Source of the DNA: Corinectria fuckeliana
Taxonomy: Eukaryota; Ascomycota; Sordariomycetes; Hypocreales; Nectriaceae
Direction of reading: 5' to 3'
NCBI GenBank assembly: GCA_019137255.1
Contig: WPDH01000008.1
Location: forward strand, 186,001 to 250,000
Length of the DNA stretch: 64,000 nucleotides
A program made the translations under genes and the position numbers. Shown in pieces: positions 46,901 through 58,192 of the stretch. Positions within the stretch are counted from its first letter, which is position 1. Every line of letters starts with the position of its first letter. Under the pieces are notes generated by a model. That model searched no databases. It was not told where the DNA came from and saw only the letters and a list, made by a program, of their open reading frames with translations.

Positions 46901-48770
46901 AGCGCAGCGCAGCGCAGCGTAGAGACTCGAGGTACACCGCAGCACGGGCGTTCGAGATGGATTTTGCAGCTGCCCGAGCTTGCGTGGGCATTGATTCAGC
47001 CACCATCCAGATTCCAGACTGATACAGGCTAGTGGACAACGGCCTGGTAGTCGAAGAAGCAAGCTTGGCGGTTGCTCAACACTCTTCACGAGAGCTACAT
47101 GCAACAACCAACCCATCCATGCCCGGCTTTCGGCTCTGGCGCCCCCTCGCCTTGCCTCTTTCTCCCCTCTTCGCTCGCTATGAATACATAATACATGCCC
47201 CCCTCCCCTCCCAGGATTTGCTTCTTTCGCACATGCGCACCTTTTATTAGCGTTCAGCTATGGCACTCCTCCAACATTAGTCTTCGTCGAGCCGAACTAG
47301 CTACATAGGCCCATCACCAGATTGCCCGAAGCTGGGCTCTCCTTGGTCGTGTTTTAACTTCGCACCACCCCCATGCGATCGCTCTCCGATTGGTACGATA
47401 GCGCTGGAGCCAAAACGATCTCGCGCCAATTTGCGGACCACCCCCCTAGCGCCCCGCTTCGATTCGACCTGGCAGTTCCGTTCCAGCTAGGCCTATATCT
47501 AGATACCTAGGTAGGTAGGCCTACCTTGGGTTCGGTTTCCCTCTGAGCGAGCCTAGGTTGCTCACGTTTGTGCTGTAACGTGCTGCGACGTTGTACATCT
47601 GAAGCAGAGGGAGCATGGAGCATGGAGCATGCTTCGGAAACAAAAAAGCAAAGGCTTCCATGTTGCCAAAGTGAGACTCTGGATGGTCCCTCCCGTTCAC
47701 AAGGATTCCCCTGGTCATCATCCACGTTGCAGGTCATGGATCCATCATGGATGCGTAGAGGAGGAATGCCATCCACCACCTTTCGAGTCGCCATCCGTCT
47801 CACACCCACCGGTCACATATCAACCTTGACACGATATGACATCAACCCCTTCGCTGCTCATGTCAATCGCGTAGAACCCAGGCCTGAGCTCAGCCGCTGA
47901 ACGACGACGAGGCTCAATGCCGCCATCACTTTCGGAGTCAACGTCGTCTTCGACAAAGCAACACTTTAGCTAAAGCACACGTCGCATCCACAGTTGGATA
48001 AAGGAGACCGCTCGTTACCCGATGGATGGGCTCTCGGCGACGGTCGCACGTACGCACGCACTTGGCACCTCTATTAAGTGGGCTATGTTGGGGTGGCTGC
48101 CATCACTTAACATCACCACAATCATCATCAACAAACTTCTTCATCCTGCCCTCGACCCCGCCCCATCTCATCGCTCGAAGCAAGCGTGCAAGCCTGGCAA
48201 CCTAAGCCACCTACAAAGCTACCTACCTACCTACGTAGATGGTAGGCGGCATAGGCCATCCCATCCTAGTCCCAACTGCAAACCCCTTCCGATTCGGTCC
48301 AAGCTTCCCTGGAGCGGACCCTCATCCCCGGCTCTTGGGTGCTAGCACGAAGTACCTACCTACCGTACGGGTGAATCCCCAGCGGACCCGACGTCCCAGC
48401 GATCCAGCATCGATCCAAGCGGCCCAGCCAAACCCAGGCCCGCGCCAGGGGATCCGAGGGGACCCAAGGGGGACCCAGGCAGGTGAGAAGTGATGGAGTC
48501 CAGCCCCGGCCATGGCAAGAAGAGCGCAGCGACCTGACCCGGAAATCAGAAAACGGGGGGTACACCACCAAGCACGACAGCGCCTCAGCCCCTCCAGGGG
48601 CGTTGTCAGAGTCATCCACGGTCTATATCGGACTGTGAGTCTGAACCCTCTACTTCGTACGTCGTACGCCTAGACCGAGCGAGCAAAGCAGAAGGCAAGC
48701 AGCAAGCAAGCTGCAAACATTGAAGCAAGCCTTGAAGCCGGCCAGCCTTGAAGCCCAAGGAGGGAGCGAA
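40988..48770. other. Gene-poor stretch, 7.8 kb
   Basis: I find no gene that I can support. Long frames such as 46325-47116 (minus) are low-complexity and overlap others. (GCGCA)n-like units occur at 46891-46920, a G10 run near 46115 and TACCTAC/GTAGGTA motifs at 47505-47523, 48219-48239 and 48352-48368. Confidence 0.35.
43776..43800 (+). promoter_or_regulatory. CCAAT plus TATA arrangement without an obvious gene
   Basis: CCAAT at about 43778 is followed by GTATATAAAG at 43791-43800. The first ATG downstream opens a frame of only about ten codons. It may drive a noncoding or short transcript, or be fortuitous. Confidence 0.3.
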
Positions 48771-49485
48771 TACCTACCAAGTACACGCTCTCACCCACTC
48801 CTCACATCATCAGCCTCCTCCTGATCTTGTCCCTTCTTCTTCCTCCCTCCCTCCCTCCCTCCACCCATCCCATCCAATTCCCACCCATCCACCCACCCGT
48901 CCTCATCTTCCATCCACCCAGCGAGCCAGCCATCCATCCACACAACGCGCTCGCCCTTCGCCCTTCTCCCATTCTTCCCATTCTTCTTCGTCTTCCCACC
49001 TCCTTCTTCTACCTCGACCTTGGCTGTCCCCCTCCCCCCCTCCCTCCCTTGTCTTCGGCCCTTGTCTCTGGCTGCCCACCTCCTCGCTCTTCCTCCTCTC
49101 TCACTCGCTCTCCCCCCTTCGCCTCGCTCGCTTTTGGATTCGGATCTATCCCGCGTGCGGTGTCCCCCTCCGCCCGCCGTTGCGCCGCTTTCTCATCCCA
49201 TCCCATCCCACCCCATCCCATCCAGTACCTACCTGACCTCGGCGCGTGGTGGTGCATCGCTCAACCTCGCCTTGCGCTCGCGCCCGCCCGCTGCGACCAC
49301 TGCCGCCGCAACACTACTCCCTATACTACCTATACTACCTACTACCGGCCGCCGCTACCACAGCTGCTACTACCACTACCGCTGCTAATACGTACCGCTG
49401 CCACTACCGCTCCGGCCAGCTTCTCCTTCTCCTCCTTAGTCTGCAGTCTGCGCGTTGGTGGGCTGCGCCATACTTACATTAACTG

Positions 49486-49531
<46 letters not shown>

Positions 49532-50168
49532 NNCGATCACGACCGGAAACCCTCCCAGAGACCACTGCTGCCACCTATTCCTACACCCCATCTCCCTCCC
49601 CTACTCTACGCTGGGACACTTCACCTCGCACCCACTCCCGCCCATTGCGACTCTCACTCACACCCTCCACGCCCACCCGCGCTCCCACGCTTCTCACACC
49701 CTCATCTCGCGCTACTTCCCCCCCATCGCTTCTACATCGTCACCTTCCGTAGGCGTCTCTCTGCCTCTCCATCGCGGTTCTTATTCACGCCCAATCCTCT
49801 TGGCCGACCCGACGCTTAGACGCTTCTGCGCTTCCCGGTCCTGATTCCCGACTCGCGCTGCCTCATCTCGTCACCTCCCGCCCTCTCACGCTCGTCAAAC
49901 TCAGAATCTCGCCGCCTCAGGATCACGTACCATCGCCGCCCACCGAGGTACTTCGACTCGGCCTGTCGCGCTTCTCCCCCGTTTGCGACTTCTACGAATC
50001 TTTGCCTTTGCGACCCCCGTTATAGCCGCCGCCGTAACCGTCATCGCGACGCTCACAATTGCGACCAAACCCCAGTCCTCAGATCTCCACGATCGTCGCA
50101 TTCGACCCCAGATCCTCCTGACCAGCGAATTAGGTCTTGTCCCAGCGCATGCACCCCATCACTGGGTG
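48771..50168 (+). promoter_or_regulatory. CT-rich leader/promoter of the Whi3-type gene
   Basis: About 1.4 kb of strong pyrimidine bias on the coding strand, with CCT/TCC/CATCC repeats, runs up to the ATG at 50169. This resembles the region before the GTPase gene. Frames across it (for example 48827-49819) read through the C tract and are compositional artefacts. Confidence 0.5.
49491..49533. repeat. C40 homopolymer followed by a two-base N gap
   Basis: Forty consecutive C, then G and NN at 49532-49533. The real length is probably uncertain because assembly failed at this point. Confidence 0.95.
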
Positions 50169-51872
50169 ATGAACGCCGACCTGAGTGCACCACCAGCCGG
50201 CGCATCGACAGTCGCGTTCCCGAAGGCACGGCATTCCAACTACTCAGCTCCCCATCCGGCCTCAACCGCCATCGACACCGACTTCGGTGCCATGGCCACT
50301 CCTGGTTTCCTCCCCCCTGCCCTCGGTCTCCGATCCGCCATGCCCGCCTCAGCTCTCTATCCTTCCAGCATGCTCTTCGATCGCGAAGCGCCGGCGCCCA
50401 TGCCTGTCGGCACGCCCTATTCCAACTCTCCATCTCCCATAGTTCGCGTCTTGATCCGTCGTCTGCCCCTCAACACCTCAGAAGAGTCTTTGCGACTTAT
50501 GGTTGTCTGGTCCAAGGAACTGGCCGACGTCGAGCTACTGCCCATCGAGCAGTCCGAGGATGCGGGCTTCCGCTCCGCGCTGTTGCGATTCCGAACCATG
50601 GCGGGTGCGCGCGAAGCCAAGAACATGCTCGACGGTCGCTCCAACATCTCAAACGATGCCGAAATGGTTGTCGATATCCTCTCGACCAGTCCCGTGTCAA
50701 CACGCCGCTACCCTAGCGATCCCACCTCCGCCAACCCCTCTAGCTCCGCCTCATCGAACACTTCCTCAGGCCCTGGGTCGCGGCAGCCTTCGCGATTCAA
50801 CGGTACCTTCCAGTCGCTTGAGAACATCTCCCCGCAGTCAAATGGCGTGTATCCAGGCCACGAGCTCCCCAACCCGGACGCCAGCGCACACTATCAGAAC
50901 CTATTCTCTCCGCAGTCACCCATCGGCAACCACCTCTCCGAACCCCAGAGAATATCCGGCAAGTCCCTCATCGCCAAAGATTCTACCGACGACGACGAGA
51001 CTAGCGATCTCTTAAAGGACCCTGTCGCCTACGCCGAAAACGGGGCAACGAACCAGAGGCGAGCAACGGCGCCTCAAATTCCCATCAGCAGGTTGGCTGG
51101 CCTGACTCTAAACACAAGCAGCCAACCGCCGACGGGGCCGTCATCGCTACCCCCTTACATCACAGCCATGTCGGCTCACCCCGGCTCCATGTCCCCGATG
51201 AACGGGTCAAGCCCAGGTATTGCTTACCCGATGAGCAGCCAGCCGTACCAACGACACAACTTCCCGCCCGTCAACCCCGCCGACCAGAACCCACCCTGCA
51301 ATACGCTGTATGTGGGTAATCTCCCCATCGATACTTCGGAGGAGGAGCTCAAGGCCATGTTTTCCAAGCAACGGGGCTACAAGCGACTGTGCTTCCGCAC
51401 CAAGCAGAATGGACCCATGTGTTTCGTCGAATTTGAAGATGTGTCGTTTGCGACCAAGGCCCTACATGAGCTTTACGGACAGCTCCTGCACAACAGTGTC
51501 AAAGGTGGCATTCGGCTCAGCTTTTCGAAGAACCCTCTCGGGGTCAGATCCGGACAAGCTCCAAGCCAGAGCATTTCAGCGTCCCTCACAACAATGAACG
51601 GCTTGATGGCCGGATCCGCCAACGGATTTGCTACGACCAACGGCCCTCCTCCAGGGCTCTCAGCTCCACCGGGCCTCGGTTCTGGTCGCGGAAGTTACCA
51701 TGGCCCACCAGCCCTGAATGCCGGGCATGGCCATCCTTACGCCGTTGCGGGTTTCCCGGGGGTTGCTAACGGCTGGAATGGGCCTATGTATGGCGGCCCG
51801 CTCGCTGCGACTCCCAATGGAGTCCTCAATAATGCGCCGCCAAGCTTTCTTCCTCATATGATGGGAAGGTAG
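50169..51872 (+). CDS. whi3: Whi3-type RRM RNA-binding protein
   Basis: Family members bind mRNAs, notably G1-cyclin transcripts, and form condensates that control cell cycle and polarity. A single exon of 567 residues starts from ATG 50169 (MNADLSAPPAG); upstream codons back to 49983 are open but lie in the CT-rich leader. The C-terminal RRM (about 375-457) has RNP2 TLYVGNLP and RNP1-like GPMCFVEFED, followed by IRLSFSKNPLGVR, a Whi3/Mde7-type ending. A divergent RRM-like domain (about 91-170) starts VRVLIRRLPLNTSEES. Between and after them lie long Ser/Asn/Pro/Gly-rich disordered tracts suited to phase separation. No introns are seen in the coding part. S. pombe Mde7 is the alternative name for the same group. 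Confidence 0.88.
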   Translation: MNADLSAPPAGASTVAFPKARHSNYSAPHPASTAIDTDFGAMATPGFLPPALGLRSAMPASALYPSSMLFDREAPAPMPVGTPYSNSPSPIVRVLIRRLPLNTSEESLRLMVVWSKELADVELLPIEQSEDAGFRSALLRFRTMAGAREAKNMLDGRSNISNDAEMVVDILSTSPVSTRRYPSDPTSANPSSSASSNTSSGPGSRQPSRFNGTFQSLENISPQSNGVYPGHELPNPDASAHYQNLFSPQSPIGNHLSEPQRISGKSLIAKDSTDDDETSDLLKDPVAYAENGATNQRRATAPQIPISRLAGLTLNTSSQPPTGPSSLPPYITAMSAHPGSMSPMNGSSPGIAYPMSSQPYQRHNFPPVNPADQNPPCNTLYVGNLPIDTSEEELKAMFSKQRGYKRLCFRTKQNGPMCFVEFEDVSFATKALHELYGQLLHNSVKGGIRLSFSKNPLGVRSGQAPSQSISASLTTMNGLMAGSANGFATTNGPPPGLSAPPGLGSGRGSYHGPPALNAGHGHPYAVAGFPGVANGWNGPMYGGPLAATPNGVLNNAPPSFLPHMMGR

Positions 51873-54202
51873 TCTGCCGGTTTATTACGGAGACGTTTAA
51901 TCTGAGATGTCTTCTGCCGATCTCAGCAATATCGGTCTTACTTCTCTGCCACGTGGCACTCGGCAACGCCACACAGCCATAGCCTTTTATTCTGACCTGT
52001 TAGACTTTCTGAGTGTTTCTTTTTCGATTTCGAGTTGGGGTTTATACTTGTAAGATTCCCTGCTATTGTTTTGGACAAGGCCTGAGAATTTGGGCTCTTT
52101 TTAAGGTCAGGAGTCTGTTTCAGTCAGACCTCGATTAGTTCGGCTCGGTCTTTGGGGAGTTAACTCTTTTTTTCTTCTTTTTTTTCTGGATCTATTGGGT
52201 TTCTTCTTTTCTGTTGGCATTTTTGTCGCGAGCATGGCGCGTGTTTGGTCCGGATGGTCTGGCATTGGGCTCGGGCGTCTTACAATCGCACTCATACCAT
52301 TTGATCGCTATACCACGATGTCTACCTGGACTGGGTCCCCCAGCTGGATCCTTTTGAGCAGGAGTTTTAGGATCGGTCACTCAGCATATGCAAGGAACTC
52401 GGTGGACGACAAATCCGGAGGCCCTGGCACCAAGGATACGAAAGAAATCACGAGCAATCCATCTTGCGGGTATCTGGGCGAAGTTCTCGTTTGCCTTTCT
52501 TCACATTTCTTCTTCAACAACATCACCGCACTGCATCGGAATAAGACGGATAAGAAAAGCAAATTCGGAAAAACGTGGTTTAAAAAAAAGGGGGGGATGA
52601 GAGAAAACGGGGACGATTAGGGGCGTGAAGAACAGCATTCAAGATAAAGGGCACGGTGAAAAACATTTACGTTTTTTGGGTGGACGACTATATGGAATTG
52701 GTCTTGGTGACAAAGCTGGGAGTTCTCGAGGACGGCAAGGATACCTTTCGGACTGGTTGGAGCATAGGAAGACACAGGACCGCATCGCATTCGACGGAAG
52801 GGGCATCGGAATGGATACATGAGGATACGGGTTAACGAAGACATGCCAGCAAATACCCCCTGGCATCAGAGCAAACTGCGTCTGCATTGTCTGGATTTTC
52901 GCATCTGGCCAGCCACCACGAACTTGGCGTTGAATCATTCACACTCTGGGGGACGTCGACGGCCTGGGTTCCGGATATGTTGGACCTCAGAGGCCTCTGG
53001 ATCCACGGGCATGTACGTTCAGTCATTGGTTTAAGCTGTTGCAGGTTCAATTGGTGTCGTCTTGGGAGGGAATGGGATGGAGCTTGGAGGAATCTACTTT
53101 GCTTTCTTGTTCAGTATTGCCGTAAAGGGGCCATGCTTTTGGGAAGGGATTTAGGCATGGCGTTTCTTAAGTAGTCTTGTGTTTATGCCACTGCCGCTTT
53201 GCGATATTTGAATATTGATGGTACATGTATTTGGCCAAGGATTCATCAGTCGGTATTAGGAGGACAAGTCATGTTCTGGACACGCCCTATAATGCTCTTG
53301 GCCTCTTATTTAGCCTATGTAGTGCAGAAGTCGTTTTATAGCTTATCTTGTGGAAAACGCAGTTGGTGAATAATTTGTGACCTGCTCATGGTTTCGTTGA
53401 TGTGGTACGGGGGGCGATGACTTGAACATGACGAGGTTTGTGTCCCCCATGTGAGCAAAGAGCTATGCGGCGTATCCCAGTGTTCGACTTGCAGCTGTTT
53501 GCTCGCAATTGGTGCGGGATGACGACGCACGCAAGTAGTGTGCACTGGTGTAAGTGGCGCGTCAACGGCCATCCCAGCGATGACGCTGTGTGTGTCCAGT
53601 CTTTGCATGTGGTGACATGCCGCGCTGGGTACCTAAGGGACGGGACACCCACGGGCCGGTCCCTGAGGTAGGGGCCGAAGGCGAGGGGGTGGGTGGGCGA
53701 GTGGTAAGGCCCAAGTACGAATCGAACACATTGCAAGCAGGTTAGATTGGTGGTGGGAGGGCCCGGCGCGGAGGGTAAAGACCGGGGGAGGCGGGCGGGC
53801 GGGATGGCGGAGGGCGGACCGGGTCAGGGGGAGAGAACAGCTGGACAGGGATCAAGTGGTGACTGACGGTGCAGTGTCGTATGTACTATGCAGGCCTGCG
53901 GTGCGACGTGGTTATCCGCGACGGAGCAGAAACGGGACTGATGCGTCCGTGTGAGTGTGTGTGGGTGTGAAGCATCAAGAGGTTTCTGTGATTCTCGGCG
54001 TGGAGGAGGGAGGGGGTTTAGAATACAACGGCGGCTATTCTACTACTGCACCCCCCACCCACAGTCCCTCCCCCCTTTTTCTTTGAGACGGCTGCAGCAG
54101 ACGCAGAACCGGGGTAGTTGGCCACGGTCACGTTTGGAGCAAGGGGTGCGTACTGGTAGGTACTCGGTACTCTACTGCATTGGAGTGTTGAGTTGTAGAC
54201 AA

Positions 54203-54240
<38 letters not shown>

Positions 54241-55385
54241 TGGTGCGCGGGTGGCGGAACTTGGTTTGGGTGAAGTTGCAGGCCCCCCCGATACAGACAG
54301 CCGTGAGAGAGATGGGGAATGAGGGGACTGTGACGCAACATATCAACAGCGGCACATGGGGAGAGTCGGGCTGAAACAACACAGGTTTGTTACTGGATGG
54401 TGGTGAGAGAAGTGTTGTGGCTGCGCTGGTTGGACAGTACGGAGGAAGCGGTCGCGGGAGGGGGGGGGGTTGAACATGACGAGAACGAGGGGGTTGAATA
54501 TGACGAGAATGAGGGTGGTTGAGATGGGGACGAGGCTCGCAATGCTAGAGATGGGATGACGACGGAATGACGATTGCGGTGATGACGATTGCGGTGATGA
54601 TGATGGTGGTGATGATGATGCAGACTATGTCCTTTCAGATAACCCGCAACCCTATTGGAGAACTTGCCCCGGGGTACCGGCTTGTAGACGAAGAGACTGC
54701 CGATACCGAGTGAGAGCAAGGAAGAGCGAGTCTGTCCGTCCTGCACTGGTGAGGTTGCCTTCAGCAAAGTCCATCAGCCATCTTCATCGACACCTCTCTG
54801 AAGGCATGAAGCCAATGACGGGTAATAGTTCATGCGTAGAGTACCTACCTAGTCATAGCATAAGCCATGACCCCAATCTCGAACCTTGCTACTGCCACTG
54901 CCATACGACCAACAATACGTTGGTTCCCAAGGCTCGTCCACGCTCCAAAAGAAGAAGACAGATGTGCTGTGAGTCAACACCCCTTGTTCCGGGACTCGGA
55001 CGAAGTAGGCGACGGACGGATGTATGAACGTCTTCATCTGCGTCGTCTCCCCTTCCCCTTCCCCTTCCCTCACCAACTCCACAGCCGCAAACCCGGCAAC
55101 CCTCGCCCCCACGCCACGAACATCCTCCTTGAACTCCGCCACGCTCGCCGACTCAACCATCAGCGTCCTCACGTCGCGTGGCCACCAAACGAATGAACGA
55201 TGGGGATGTGTTTCTTGAGCCAGCCACACGCAGTCCTGGCGCTGCGGTCCAGGGCATCACGTCCAAGGACCCGCGGTGGATTGTTGTAGTTGGCGTGGAA
55301 GGACTTCTTGCAGAGTAGTAGCCAGGGCGACTACCGTGACGATGGCGGAGCGGCATTATGGCTCAGAACACTGTTGAGTGTTGTA
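51873..55385. other. Gene-poor stretch, 3.5 kb
   Basis: Begins with the 3' flank of the Whi3-type gene. Contains a G37 tract, (GAT)n-like repeats at 54577-54619 and CT/GA tracts. A minus-strand frame at 54849-55229 (126 residues) is not recognisable and is not called. Confidence 0.35.
54203..54239. repeat. G37 homopolymer
   Basis: Thirty-seven consecutive G. With the C40 tract at 49491 it brackets the Whi3-type gene in opposite orientation. Confidence 0.95.
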
Positions 55386-57638
55386 TTACTGATCACCAGG
55401 CTTCTCGTCCGCCCATCCCATCGTCATCGTCGCCCACAGGTCATGGAACACAGGGCGCTGGCCCTCCGGTCCCCTCGCCGGCGGTGGCACCGCGCTGCTG
55501 ATCTCGAAGTTTGCATCCCACGAGCTGATGAACGGCGCCATGTCGTCGTCGAACATCGGACACCCGTGCGTGCTCTTGTCCGCTGCCTTCGCCTGCAGCG
55601 TCATCCGCCGGTCGTACTTGTCCTTGACGACGCGCAGCACCACGCGGCTGGCCGACAGCACGTCGACGCGCGCGCTCGCGGGCGTGAGGTCGCCGCCGCC
55701 GCCTTCGCACATGTGCGCCAGGAACTCGTCGAAGCACAGCTCCCTGCGCGCCCACGCCGCGTCCCAGCCCGGCACCTCGGCCAGCGGGAACGAGAGGCGC
55801 ACCCCCAGGATCACCGACAGGATCACCTTGCTCCAGTCAGTGCTGGTGAAGGAGACAAAGGCCGCCTGCCCCACGCTGCCGCGGATGTACGTGAAGAGCG
55901 CCCGGAGGTTCTCGACGCACAGCCGCAGCTTGGGCGACGTGGGACCGACGGAGCCGGGAGGGGCCGTCTTGGAGCGGCCGAGACGCAGGAGGCATCCCCC
56001 GTTGAGATAAACGTGAAAAAAGATTTCTGCCATCTTGACCGGCACTGAGGAGTTACTGTGAGCTTGTGTTTGATGCATTCAGGGCCAGCTGGCTGCACCT
56101 ACCGGAGCGCGCAATATGAGGGAGCATGGTTTGCCGAAGCTCACGATCCTGCAACTCCACGCCAAGGAGAACCAGCTGGCTCTGCTGCTGAAAGGTGCCG
56201 CTGTTCTCGTGGATAGCTTGGTTGGCTGCGTTGGTAAAGCTGGCCAGCCGCACCAGATAGCTCAAGGCAAAGTCGCCGTCGCACTCGGCACTGCGTTGCA
56301 AGGTGTCGCAGCACGTGGCCGTCCAGTCAGTGAAGGGCGCTAGCAGGTCGTCCATCTTCTTCCACGCCGACATGAAGCTAGACCGGTCCGTAAGCAAGAG
56401 TGTCTGCCGTGGTTGGAGGCCACGTACTGTGAGACGCCGTAGTACCACGACAGATACGTGCGGACCTTCTCGAGCTGGTCCCCCCCGAGCTCAGAGCCAG
56501 ATCCGCCGCTGGATTCCGCCATCTCTTGGTCCAGCTCCAGGTCTCGGACGAGATCCCCGGCCATGCGAACGTACTGAAAGGCCTGCTTGTTCTTGGGCCG
56601 GAGGTGAAAGGGGTACCTAAGCATAATCAGCTCGCCAGTCCCAGCGAGACGGGGAAACACGCCCGCATACCAAGCGCAGTAGATGAGCATGCCCTGCAGC
56701 AGCTCCACGGTCCTCTCGCCGCCAGCTACGAACTTGAGGCCCAGCACCTTGCGGAACTCCTCGTCGTAGAGGGTGTGCCCCTGCAGCGTGCGCGACCCAG
56801 ACGCCGCAGCGAGGATGGCCAGCAAGACGAACGGCCGCGACTTGGCGAGGCTGGCGACCGTCTCCTCGGGCTCCAGCACGACGCAGGGGAAATGCCCCAG
56901 CATGCCCCGGAACGCCGCCAGCAGCGCCGCCGCCGAGTCGACGTTGAACTGGGGCTTTGCGTGCAGCGACTGGATGGAGTGGCTGTGCGAGGACGGCGGA
57001 GTCGGGAAGCCGCCGCCGTTCATGTTCGCGGGCGATGGGGCGAAGGACGCGGGATCCTCAAGGCCTGGTGGCTCCGGCGGGAAGATGGCCTCGATCAGAT
57101 GCGTGTGCGTGTCGCGCAGCGCGTCGAAGTTCTCGTCGACGTCGTGCGGAGACGGCACGTCGAAGTCGATGGTGAAGGTCTTGGATGGACCTGGAGCCTG
57201 CGGTGGTTCACGCTGTTGGAGCGGGCCATCGATTGCACTGATATGTTCGGACCAAGGTCAGTCTTGGCTTGACTCCATTGCTCAGCGTCGCGGCTTGAAG
57301 CCATCGTGTAAGCCTACAGTTTCGTTCTTCTCCGGCGAGTGCGCGGGCCTGTCCGTGAAATACACTCTTTCTTGGAGTCAAGACATCTAGACTCAATGCC
57401 GTCAGTCCTATGCACTGGCGAGAATGGTTCTGCACCAGTCGGCTTCCTAGGTAACCAACCGGCAGGGCTAGAGGACGCCGTACTTGCGGCACACGCCGGG
57501 CTGTTCGCTCGGCGCGCACTTGATCTTCGTCACCCGACACGCCTCACACGCCGTCGAAACCCTCTTGCGTGCAGCAGCGGTAGTGGTAGCAGAAGATGCG
57601 CTGGGCTCGTCTAGCGGAGAGATACCGTCCACGTCCAT
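55386..57638 (-). CDS. Zn2Cys6 fungal transcription factor
   Basis: Six exons in phase: 57638-57484, 57386-57318, 57237-56671, 56616-56428, 56377-56103 and 56044-55386, about 637 residues. The zinc cluster is N-terminal and split by the first intron: CEACRVTKIKC, then VCRK|CLDSKKEC, completing C-x2-C-x6-C-xn-C-x2-C-x6-C, followed by a basic linker (RTGPRTRRRRTK). The middle region (VELLQGMLIYCAWYPFHLRP, AFQYVRMAGDLVRDLELDQE) fits the fungal-specific regulatory domain. The start ATG at 57638 has ACC at -3 to -1. Introns 3 to 5 are 50-60 nt. Targets are unknown; no biosynthetic cluster lies beside it. Confidence 0.88.
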
Positions 57639-58192
57639 GGTTCGGATGCGCTCTGCAACCAACGGCGAGGTTCTCGGCAACGATACGAGGTTGGAAATAA
57701 GGAGCGTCGCAAGAGTCCAGGCTCTGCTATGCATATGCTACCAATTGCACACGTAGCAGTAGAATCAGGTGGCGGTAAACGAAAAGAGGACGCGCATCTA
57801 CACACGCGAGGTGTAGTTCCACGGCTTCTTTGTGGCCCCGGATCCGGGCCGAAATCGTCCCGTCCCGACGGCCAAGGTGCCGGTGAGCGTCGGAAGTTAA
57901 CGATGCCCCCACTCATAACGAGTCGCCGCCATCTCCACTTCGCAGATCATGACAGAGTGCTTGCATTAGGCTGTCGTCGTTAGACCACTGGTGGAGTCCT
58001 TTTCCCTTGGGTTCTTGACGAAGCAGACTTGGTAGATATCTTATACAGCGGAAAGGAGGAAGATGGTTAAATCACCAAAGCAGATTGCCAAGACTTGGAC
58101 AGCATCTCTATCAATTCCGGGTATTCCTCTGCCATATTAATGCGCTTGCTTATACTCTGTCCGTAGCACTATCCACACTTCCCAACTATCCA
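57639..58192. other. Intergenic region
   Basis: Promoter of the Zn2Cys6 gene and 3' flank of the MYND-like gene. Nothing else is seen. Confidence 0.45.

Noticed and set aside
46325..47116. A 263-residue minus-strand reading frame
   Set aside because: Low-complexity, no recognisable motif, overlapped by several frames on both strands.
48827..49819. A 330-residue plus-strand frame
   Set aside because: Reads through the C40 tract and the N gap; Pro/Ser/Leu composition from CT-rich DNA.
54849..55229. A 126-residue minus-strand frame, with another at 55153-55356
   Set aside because: Neither frame nor any splice join gives a recognisable protein; could be a decayed gene, but support is too weak.
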